Of a stretch of DNA of 13,813 nucleotides, positions 6,645 to 13,813 are shown one piece after another. How positions within the stretch are numbered: the stretch's first letter is position 1; each line of letters begins with the position of its first letter. The stretch is from Thioalkalivibrio sp. (lineage in GTDB: Bacteria > Pseudomonadota > Gammaproteobacteria > Ectothiorhodospirales > Ectothiorhodospiraceae), in NCBI GenBank assembly GCA_003563455.1, contig PWRV01000094.1, forward strand, positions 1-13,813, given 5' to 3'. Below the pieces are notes generated by a model. That model was given only the letters and a program-made list of their open reading frames with translations, had not been told where the DNA came from and ran no database searches. A program made the position numbers and the translations under genes.

Positions 6645-7480
6645 ACCGGACCGCCACGCTGAAACTGCCCCAGTACTCCAGCCGGGACCTGGCGCTGGGG
6701 GTGGTGCGGGGCGCGGACACCGTGCGCAAGGGCCTGCAGTACCCTGCGCTGGGCATAGCGCTGTTGCTTGCGCTCTGGTGGTGGGGCGGCACAGTCATCG
6801 CGAACAACCCCGATACCATGGCCTTTGCCAGCTTCGCCCCCGGGCCGACCCTGGTGGCCTTTTGGGACATGGTGTCCACGGGCGCGGTCTGGTCGCCCAT
6901 CGAGTCGAGCCTGCAACGGGTCGGCCTCGGGCTGGTGTGGGCCATCGTCATCGGGGTTCCGCTGGGCGTAGCGATCGGCTACTTCCTGCAGCTGCGTCAG
7001 CTGACGCATGTGCCCTTTCAGTTCCTGCGCATGATCAGTCCGCTGGCCTGGATGCCGATCGCGGTGCTCGCCTTCGCAACCTGGGATGCCGCCATAATCT
7101 TCCTGATCGCGATCGCGGCGGTCTGGCCGATCACCTACGCCACCGCACACGGCGTGCAGCGGATCGACCCGATGTGGTTCAAGGTGGGCCGGAACCTGGG
7201 GGCCGGCCCCTACCACACTCTGCGCCACATCATTCTTCCGGCCATCGCGCAGGACGTGTTCGCCGGCATCCGGCTCGCCGTCGGGGTCGCCTGGATCGTG
7301 CTGGTACCCGCCGAGTACCTGGGCGTGACCTCCGGCCTGGGCTACGCCATCAACGACGCCCGAGACACGCTCGAGTACGACAAACTGGCCGCCATCGTGC
7401 TGGTCATCGGCATCATCGGCTACCTGTTGGATGCCATCTGCGTGCGGCTGATCAAGCGCAGCAGTTACCGGGAGGAATAG
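6641..7480 (+). CDS. ABC importer permease (BPD_transp_1 family), first system
   Basis: This 279-residue inner-membrane protein forms the channel of the first importer, probably as a homodimer with the ATPase. About six membrane segments can be seen, near 34-53, 94-117, 128-147, 149-168, 206-225 and 249-270. The cytoplasmic EAA-type coupling loop, which docks on the ATPase, is NLGAGPYHTLRHIILP (185-200). The segment ISPLAWMPIAVL (132-143) is typical of SsuC/TauC/NrtB-type permeases. ATG 6641 overlaps the stop of the binding-protein gene by four bases, so translation is coupled. It is the last gene of the operon; a terminator hairpin starts 27 nt beyond the stop. Confidence 0.93.
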   Translation: MNRTATLKLPQYSSRDLALGVVRGADTVRKGLQYPALGIALLLALWWWGGTVIANNPDTMAFASFAPGPTLVAFWDMVSTGAVWSPIESSLQRVGLGLVWAIVIGVPLGVAIGYFLQLRQLTHVPFQFLRMISPLAWMPIAVLAFATWDAAIIFLIAIAAVWPITYATAHGVQRIDPMWFKVGRNLGAGPYHTLRHIILPAIAQDVFAGIRLAVGVAWIVLVPAEYLGVTSGLGYAINDARDTLEYDKLAAIVLVIGIIGYLLDAICVRLIKRSSYREE

Positions 7481-7506
7481 CGAGCCATGCGGAAAGTCAG
7501 CGCACC

Positions 7507-7541
7507 GGGGTGGGGCATTGCCAAGTGCCCCGCCCCATTTT
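7507..7541 (+). terminator. Rho-independent terminator of the first importer operon
   Basis: GGGGTGGGGCA (7507-7517) pairs with TGCCCCGCCCC (7526-7536), an 11-bp GC-rich stem containing one T-G wobble and an 8-nt loop. It is followed by ATTTT. It lies 27 nt past the permease stop, so it insulates the operon from the activator gene. It also means that frames opening at 7488 or 7518 are unlikely to be the real start of the downstream gene. Confidence 0.75.
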
Positions 7542-7577
7542 GGCGTCAATTGCCCTCGATTCGGGCGTCCGGACCCT

Positions 7578-7613
7578 GACAAATCGGACATTCTTGCTGG
7601 CAGGTTTCCTGCA
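7578..7613 (+). promoter_or_regulatory. Upstream region of the activator gene: shared motif and weak sigma-54-like element
   Basis: GACAAATCGG (7578-7587) matches the motif found in the other two control regions. CTGGCAGGTTTCCTGCA (7597-7613) has GG and GC 12 nt apart like a -24/-12 promoter, but with weaker bases at the conserved positions. It also contains a perfect dyad, GCAGG-TTT-CCTGC. If it is used as a promoter, the transcript would start only a few bases before ATG 7629. The dyad may instead be an autoregulatory site. No convincing sigma-70 promoter was found. Confidence 0.3.
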
Positions 7614-7628
7614 TGCACCGCAGTCAAC

Positions 7629-9248
<1,620 letters not shown>

Positions 9249-9283
9249 TCGCCTCTCCGATCCGGCCGGTCCACTTCGGCGAC

Positions 9284-9318
9284 AAATTGGTGCAGATTGA
9301 CGTCAAGCGCACCAATTT
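9284..9318. repeat. Nested inverted repeat, candidate activator-binding site
   Basis: Perfect 10-bp arms AAATTGGTGC (9284-9293) and GCACCAATTT (9309-9318) flank a 15-nt centre that contains its own palindrome, TTGACGTCAA (9297-9306). The outer symmetry extends to GGCG/CGCC if a 2-nt bulge is allowed. GACAAATTGG, the shared motif, overlaps the left arm (9281-9290). The element ends about 80 bases upstream of the sigma-54 promoter. It lacks a T run, so it is a poor terminator for the activator gene (stop 9248) and is better placed as an enhancer. Confidence 0.5.
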
Positions 9319-9399
9319 CGCCCGGCCACGCCCTGTCCACAGGGCGTCGACCTTCCTGGCACGCGGCCTTCGCGCTGTCCAATCCTTACCATCGGCTGG

Positions 9400-9416
9400 T
9401 TGGCACGCTACCTGCA
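9400..9416 (+). promoter_or_regulatory. Sigma-54 promoter of the second importer and cyanase operon
   Basis: TTGGCACGCTACCTGCA fits the -24/-12 consensus closely, with GG at 9402-9403 and GC at 9414-9415, 12 nt apart. Transcription should start near 9427, about 26 nt before the binding-protein ATG at 9453. This excludes the longer in-frame TTG start at 9297. Confidence 0.87.
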
Positions 9417-9452
9417 GCACCCTCTCCACACGTCCATGCGGGAGAACCAGCA

Positions 9453-10892
9453 ATGCCGACAAAGAGCCTGAGCAATCCATTCGACGCCGAGAGTGACCTG
9501 CGCCACGGCGGCAGTTGCCGACACGGCCACCATGGACCGGGCCAGTGCGGATGCTTCGATCACGCCGATCTCAACCCGGATCACGAGCCCGAGGCCCGGA
9601 TGACCACGCACCGTTCGGACGAGCCCGCGATGGACACCGACGCGATCATGGACCGCGCAGTGGAGAGCGCCATCGTGCGCGCGATGTTCGGTCACAACGA
9701 GATCGACCGGCGCCGCTTCCTGAAGCTCCTGGGCGGCGGCACCATCGCCGCGGCACTGGCCAGTGTGTTGCCCCTGGACAAGGTGAAAGCTGCGGCCAAG
9801 GACAGCCTCGGCCCCCTGGAGAAGAAGAAGCTGCGCATCGGCTTCGTGCCGATCACCTGCGCGACCCCGATTATCATGGCCCACCCGATGGGCTTCTACG
9901 AGCGCTACGGCCTGGACGTCGAGGTGATCAAGACCGCCGGCTGGGCGGTGGCGCGCGACATGTCCCTGAGCGGCCAATACGACGCCTCGCACATGCTCTC
10001 GCCGATGCCGCTGGCAATGAGTATGGGCGTGGGCTCCATCTCCGCCCCCTTCATCATGCCCGCCGTCGAGAATATCAACGGCCAGGCCATCACGCTGCAC
10101 AACAAGCACAAGGACAAGCGCGACCCCAAGGACTGGAAGGGCTTCCGCTTCGCGGTGCCGTTCGAGTATTCGATGCACAACTTCCTGCTGCGCTACTACG
10201 TGGCAGAGCACGGCCTCGACCCGGACCAGGACATCCAGATCCGCGTGGTGCCGCCGCCCGAGATGGTGGCGAACCTGCGTGCGGAAAACGTAGACGGCTA
10301 CCTGGCCCCGGATCCGTTCAACCAGCGCGCGGTGTGGGAACAGGTCGGCTTCATTCACATGCTGACCAAGGACATCTGGGACGGACATCCCTGCTGCGCC
10401 TTCGCCTGCTCCAGGGCTTTTGCGGAGGAGAATCCGAACACCTTCGGTGCCCTGTTCCGAGCCATCGTCGAGGCGACGCAGTACTCCTCGGAACCGGCCA
10501 ACCGGATCGAGATCGCCGAGGCCATCGCGCCCCGCGCCTATCTGAACCAGCCGGTACCAGTGGTGCAGCAGGTGCTGACCGGCCGTTTCGCCGACGGTCT
10601 TGGCAACATCCAGGACGTACCGGACCGGATCGACTTCGACCCCTTCCCCTGGCATTCGATGGCGATCTGGATCCTGACCCAGATGAAACGCTGGGGCTAC
10701 ATCGAGGGTGATGTGAATTACAGTCAGATCGCCGAGCAGGTGTTCCTGGCGACCGAGTGCGGTGACGTGATGAAGGAACTTGGGTTCGAGCCGCCTGAGA
10801 AGACCGCGAAGAACTTCACTATCATGGGCAAGGTGTTCGACTACACCGACCCGGAGGCGTACGCGAAGAGCTTCGCGATAGGGAGAGCCTGA
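9453..10892 (+). CDS. Tat-exported ABC substrate-binding protein with His/Cys-rich N-terminal extension, second system
   Basis: The 479-residue protein is the ligand receptor of the second importer. An unusually long N-terminal region (about 1-84) carries SCRHGHHGPGQCGCFDHAD (21-39), a likely metal-binding patch. A twin-arginine signal follows, DRRRFLKLLGGG (85-96), then a hydrophobic stretch to about 106 and a mature start KKLRIGFVPITCATPIIMA typical of NrtA/SsuA-type binding proteins. It shares PFEYSMHN, VPPPEM, DIWDGHPCC (His312, Cys314, Cys315) and overall order with the first binding protein, so the two are paralogues. It is about 65 residues longer, largely through the N-terminal extension. 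GGGAGA about 8 nt upstream supports ATG 9453, the first plausible start downstream of the sigma-54 promoter. The permease gene begins 1 nt after its stop. Position in a cynS operon makes cyanate the leading ligand, by inference. Confidence 0.91.
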   Translation: MPTKSLSNPFDAESDLRHGGSCRHGHHGPGQCGCFDHADLNPDHEPEARMTTHRSDEPAMDTDAIMDRAVESAIVRAMFGHNEIDRRRFLKLLGGGTIAAALASVLPLDKVKAAAKDSLGPLEKKKLRIGFVPITCATPIIMAHPMGFYERYGLDVEVIKTAGWAVARDMSLSGQYDASHMLSPMPLAMSMGVGSISAPFIMPAVENINGQAITLHNKHKDKRDPKDWKGFRFAVPFEYSMHNFLLRYYVAEHGLDPDQDIQIRVVPPPEMVANLRAENVDGYLAPDPFNQRAVWEQVGFIHMLTKDIWDGHPCCAFACSRAFAEENPNTFGALFRAIVEATQYSSEPANRIEIAEAIAPRAYLNQPVPVVQQVLTGRFADGLGNIQDVPDRIDFDPFPWHSMAIWILTQMKRWGYIEGDVNYSQIAEQVFLATECGDVMKELGFEPPEKTAKNFTIMGKVFDYTDPEAYAKSFAIGRA

Positions 10893-10893
10893 G

Positions 10894-11730
10894 ATGCTGA
10901 CGAACCTGAATCTCAGGGCTGCCATCGTCTCGATCACCTTCCTGATCGCGACCCTGGGGCTGTGGCAGTTGGCCACGGCCCCCCAGGTCCTGACCGGGGC
11001 TGGAGAGCTCAGCGAGTACGAACTGCTGATGGGCGGCGCCTCCCAGCCCTCCGGCATCCCGGCGCCGTCGCAGGTCTTCAGCCACGCGGTGGACGAACTG
11101 AGTCGGCCCTTCTATGACGCGGGACCCAACGACAAGGGCATCGGGTTGCAGCTGGCCTACTCCGTCGGGCGGGTGATGGCTGGGTTCGGGCTGGCGGTGC
11201 TGGTCGCGATTCCATTGGGCTTCGTGATCGGCATGTCACCGGTGCTGAACAAGGCCTTCAATCCCTACATCCAGGTGCTGAAGCCCATCTCCCCGCTGGC
11301 CTGGATGCCCCTCGCCCTGTTCATTATCAAGGACTCTAACACCTCGGCCATCTTCGTGATCTTCATCTGCTCGATCTGGCCGATGCTGATCAACACCGCT
11401 TTTGGCGTGGCAGCGGTGCGCAATGACTGGCTGAACGTCGCCCGCACACTCGAACTTTCCAAACTGCGTACCGCCTTCACGGTGATCCTGCCCGCAGCGG
11501 CCCCAACCATCCTCACCGGCATGCGCATCTCCGTAGGCATTGCCTGGCTGGTGATCGTGGCCGCCGAGATGCTCGTGGGGGGAACCGGCATCGGCTACTA
11601 CGTCTGGAACGAGTGGAACAACCTCGACCTCGCCAGCGTGATCTTCGCGATCCTGATGATCGGCATCGTCGGCATGCTGCTCGACGGGATGCTCGTCCAG
11701 GCGTCGCGCTTCGTACGCTACCAGGACTGA
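10894..11730 (+). CDS. ABC importer permease (NrtB/CynB type), second system
   Basis: This 278-residue inner-membrane channel subunit resembles the permease of the first system. Hydrophobic segments are visible near 9-28, 90-113, 131-145, 151-170, 208-227 and 248-268. The coupling loop to the ATPase is ARTLELSKLRTAFTVILP (183-200). PISPLAWMPLALF (131-143) is nearly identical to the matching stretch of the first permease, showing common descent. A loop of about 60 residues (29-88) between the first and second segments is longer than in the first permease, as in NrtB-type proteins. It starts 1 nt after the binding-protein stop and is followed by the ATPase gene after 9 nt, so all are co-transcribed. 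Confidence 0.93.
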   Translation: MLTNLNLRAAIVSITFLIATLGLWQLATAPQVLTGAGELSEYELLMGGASQPSGIPAPSQVFSHAVDELSRPFYDAGPNDKGIGLQLAYSVGRVMAGFGLAVLVAIPLGFVIGMSPVLNKAFNPYIQVLKPISPLAWMPLALFIIKDSNTSAIFVIFICSIWPMLINTAFGVAAVRNDWLNVARTLELSKLRTAFTVILPAAAPTILTGMRISVGIAWLVIVAAEMLVGGTGIGYYVWNEWNNLDLASVIFAILMIGIVGMLLDGMLVQASRFVRYQD

Positions 11731-11739
11731 GGAACGCTC

Positions 11740-12633
11740 ATGACCGGACATTTCCTGCAGATAGAGAACCTCGCGCGACGCTTTCCCCAACCCGGCAGCA
11801 AGGAGCCGACCACCGTCTTCGAGGGGGTGAATTTCAGCATCGAGAAGGGCGAGTTCGTCTGTATCATCGGACATTCGGGCTGCGGCAAGTCCACCATCCT
11901 GAACGTGCTCGCCGGGCTCGACTACCCCAGCGACGGCCACGTGATCATGGACGGGAAGGTGATCGAAGGTCCGAGCCGGGACCAGGGGGTGATCTTCCAG
12001 AATCACAGCCTCCTGCCTTGGCTGTCGACCCTGCACAACGTGACCTTTGCGGTACGCGCCCGCTGGCCAAGCTGGAGCCGGGCGAAGATCCGTGAACACA
12101 GCGTCAGGTACCTCGAGATGGTCGGCCTGGGCGAGGTGCTCAGCCGCAAGCCCGCACAGCTCTCCGGGGGCATGCGTCAGCGCGTCGGCATCGCCCGCGC
12201 CTTCGCGATCGAACCCAAGCTGCTGTTGATGGACGAGCCCTTCGGGGCGCTGGACGCCTTGACCCGCGGCGTGATCCAGGAGGAACTGCTGAAGATCTGG
12301 GCCCGAACCCACCAGACCGTATTCATGATCACGCACGACGTGGACGAGTCGGTGCTGCTGGCCGACCGCGTGCTGCTGATGACCAACGGCCCGAATGCCC
12401 GGGTCGCGGAGTCGGTGATCGTCGACATTCCGCGGCCCCGCGAACGCGCCACGCTGCACGAGCAGCCCGGCTACTACCCGGTACGCAATCACCTCGTCGA
12501 GTTCCTGGTCCGGCGCGCGAAGACCCTCGCCAGCGCCGCCAGGGACACCGACCCCCGGCACACGCCACGCACCGTGAACCCGGTCAAGCCGGACAACTTC
12601 CCGCCACGACCTGCGCTGGTCAGAAGCGGTTGA
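11740..12633 (+). CDS. ABC importer ATPase (NrtD/CynD type), second system
   Basis: The 297-residue cytoplasmic ATPase of the second importer has all motifs intact. These are Walker A GHSGCGKS (44-51), Q-loop Gln87 in VIFQNHSLLPW, signature LSGGMRQR (141-148), Walker B LLLMDEP (161-167) with Glu166, D-loop GALD (169-172), and H-loop His199. FQNHSLLPWL and the ITHDVDESVLLADRV segment are characteristic of nitrate/cyanate-type ATPases (NrtD, CmpD, CynD). The tail (about 262-297) is Pro/Arg-rich and looks disordered; no second regulatory domain such as that of NrtC is present. GAGGA overlapping the permease stop, 6 nt before ATG 11740, supports the start. The cyanase gene follows after 43 nt. 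Confidence 0.93.
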   Translation: MTGHFLQIENLARRFPQPGSKEPTTVFEGVNFSIEKGEFVCIIGHSGCGKSTILNVLAGLDYPSDGHVIMDGKVIEGPSRDQGVIFQNHSLLPWLSTLHNVTFAVRARWPSWSRAKIREHSVRYLEMVGLGEVLSRKPAQLSGGMRQRVGIARAFAIEPKLLLMDEPFGALDALTRGVIQEELLKIWARTHQTVFMITHDVDESVLLADRVLLMTNGPNARVAESVIVDIPRPRERATLHEQPGYYPVRNHLVEFLVRRAKTLASAARDTDPRHTPRTVNPVKPDNFPPRPALVRSG

Positions 12634-12676
12634 ACCCGAAACCAGACCCCTTCAACGAAGACCAAGGAGCATCAGG

Positions 12677-13120
12677 ATGTTGAGCAAGCTGGAAATGACA
12701 GAGTCCATCATCGCAGCCAAGCTGTCCAAGGGCACCACCTGGGCCGCGATCGCCGAGGCCGCCGGTCTGCACGAAGTCTACGTGACATCCGCCTGCCTGG
12801 GCATGAATCACCTCGACAAGAGCTCCGCCGAGGGCCTGTGTTCTTTCCTCGGACTGGGTCCCGATGTCGTCGAGGCCCTACTGGCATTCCCGCACAAGCA
12901 CTGGGACAAGACCATCCCCACCGACCCGCTGATCTACCGCTTCTACGAGGCGGTGAACGTGTATGGTGAGACGATGAAGGAGATCATCCACGAGAAGTTT
13001 GGCGACGGCATCATGAGTGCTATCGATTTCACCATGGACATCGAGAAGATTCGCGACCCGAAGGGCGACCGCGTGAAGGTCACCTGGAACGGCAAGTTCT
13101 TGCCCTACAAGAGCTGGTGA
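12677..13120 (+). CDS. cynS: Cyanase (cyanate hydratase)
   Basis: The 147-residue enzyme converts cyanate and bicarbonate to carbamate, which decays to ammonia and CO2. It detoxifies cyanate and supplies nitrogen. The N-terminal helix-turn-helix-like domain (about 1-75) is followed by the compact dimer-interlocking catalytic domain. The conserved block is IPTDPLIYRFYE (80-91), and HEKFGDGIMSAIDF (105-118) follows. By alignment with the E. coli enzyme (Arg96, Glu99, Ser122) the catalytic residues are Arg88, Glu91 and Ser114. Length is slightly below the 156 residues of E. coli CynS, the difference lying at the N-terminus. AAGGAG 7 nt upstream supports the start. It is the last gene of the second importer operon. 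No carbonic anhydrase (cynT) or LysR regulator (cynR) accompanies it. Confidence 0.97.
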   Translation: MLSKLEMTESIIAAKLSKGTTWAAIAEAAGLHEVYVTSACLGMNHLDKSSAEGLCSFLGLGPDVVEALLAFPHKHWDKTIPTDPLIYRFYEAVNVYGETMKEIIHEKFGDGIMSAIDFTMDIEKIRDPKGDRVKVTWNGKFLPYKSW

Positions 13121-13813
13121 CCGAACAGCCGCCCAAGGCACCTCTCTCCCGGGGGAGTCTGGACGCGGGGTCCATGGTTGCAAGAAGGTCCCTCTCGCCA
13201 AGTCAGCCCTTCTTCCCGAGCCGTGTCGGCCTCGCCAGGATCGCTGTATTCAGAGCCTCTCAAGGCATGCGCTGCCGCCACGCGACAGAGCATTCCAAAT
13301 GAGCCAGCCGTTTTCGCTGTCGGGGCAGGTAAGGAAACCTACCCCCCGGTTCTTGCGGGCATTCCGTGGCATTGTTGTTTCAGGACTGAATAATTGGACG
13401 CTTGCTGGCGTTTCCCCCGCAGAAGGGTCGTGAGACGAACAGACTGGAATGAAGGGATTTCGGCGTCATGTTGTAACTCACCAGGGACAAGCCCAGCCCG
13501 AACTATGGGGTCGAGGTCTGTCGTCACGCCCCTTCTCACGACCCGGAGGGGCTTTGGGATGCCGACCGAAGCCGGCGGGTACCACTGAATCCGCAGTGGC
13601 CACGGGTGAAGCGCAAATAGCGATTAAGCGAAGAATACCATGCCTCGGACCGCGCAAACCAAACGCTGCTGAGCACGAAACCCATCACCCCGGGCGACCG
13701 CTTAAGACGTCGCGTCCAACCTTCCTGGGAGCCCGCTCTCGGCCCAAAACGGTCCCCATGACGCTTTGCGTGAGCGACTGAAGTCGGTGTTACACCAGAC
13801 GCTCGAAGCCGGC
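13121..13813. other. Stretch without a supported gene after cynS
   Basis: None of the open frames here shows a known domain or a good ribosome site. A bulged hairpin at 13322-13347 (GGGG-CA-GGTA-A-GG with CC-TACC-CCCC) and a separated 10-bp inverted repeat (GGGTCGTGAG 13425-13434 and CTCACGACCC 13535-13544) are the only structures I can point to. Neither has the T run of an intrinsic terminator, so the end of the cynS transcript is not identified. No transposase fragment, tRNA or attachment site was recognised. Confidence 0.45.

Noticed and set aside
7488..7580. A 30-codon frame with GGAGG upstream, right after the permease
   Set aside because: It runs through the terminator hairpin, its product has no recognisable features, and the GGAGG lies inside the end of the permease gene.
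7518..7628. A 37-residue longer start for the activator
   Set aside because: The start codon lies in the loop of the terminator, and the added residues are not part of the GAF domain.
9297..9452. A 52-residue longer TTG start for the second binding protein
   Set aside because: It lies upstream of the sigma-54 promoter at 9400-9416 and inside a palindrome, so it would not be on the transcript.
9408..11057. A 549-residue open frame opposite the second binding protein and permease, and similar long antisense frames at 5256-6518 and 11236-12561
   Set aside because: Antisense shadows common in GC-rich genes; their His/Arg/Gly-rich translations match no family, while the opposite strand encodes complete conserved proteins.
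13153..13166. CTCTCCCGGGGGAG after cynS as a terminator
   Set aside because: The arms abut with no room for a loop and no T run follows.
13449..13781. A 110-residue open frame in the right flank
   Set aside because: Pro/Arg-rich translation without a domain; no suitable ribosome site or promoter seen.

Overview
The window is GC-rich, densely coding bacterial chromosome. It holds eleven well-supported genes in two divergent blocks. Codon use, Tat-exported binding proteins, sigma-54 control and a rubredoxin/rubredoxin reductase fusion suggest a proteobacterium, probably a gammaproteobacterium. The cyanase raises the possibility of a sulfur- or nitrogen-oxidising lineage, but no marker gene here fixes the taxon.

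Layout. Positions 1-483 hold no gene I can support. On the minus strand, read from about 4177 down to 541, lies a probable operon: an OsmC-family protein, an acyl-CoA dehydrogenase-fold flavoprotein lacking the usual catalytic glutamate, a DUF302 protein, and a rubredoxin/rubredoxin reductase fusion. On the plus strand (4553-7480) lies a complete ABC importer of the nitrate/sulfonate/cyanate type, ordered ATPase, Tat-exported binding protein, permease, and closed by a strong terminator hairpin. Next is a NifA-type sigma-54 activator (7629-9248). A second complete importer follows, ordered binding protein, permease, ATPase (9453-12633), and ends in cyanase, cynS (12677-13120). Positions 13121-13813 hold no gene I can support.

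How it fits together. Three near-consensus -24/-12 (sigma-54) promoters head the three structural transcription units. They sit at 4188-4204 (minus), 4474-4490 (plus) and 9400-9416 (plus), and all begin TTGGCACG. The activator gene lies among them, so the whole locus looks like one regulon under a dedicated local activator. A shared GACAAATYG motif and several dyads in the intergenic regions are candidate activator sites.

Function. Cyanase converts cyanate plus bicarbonate to ammonia and CO2, so at least the second importer probably brings in cyanate or a compound that yields it. The divergent redox operon is not part of the classical cynTSX or cynABD-cynS systems. My inference is that it oxidises a second small nitrogen or sulfur compound (for example a cyanide, nitrile or thiocyanate-like substrate) to a product the cyanase can use. 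The sequence does not name that substrate.
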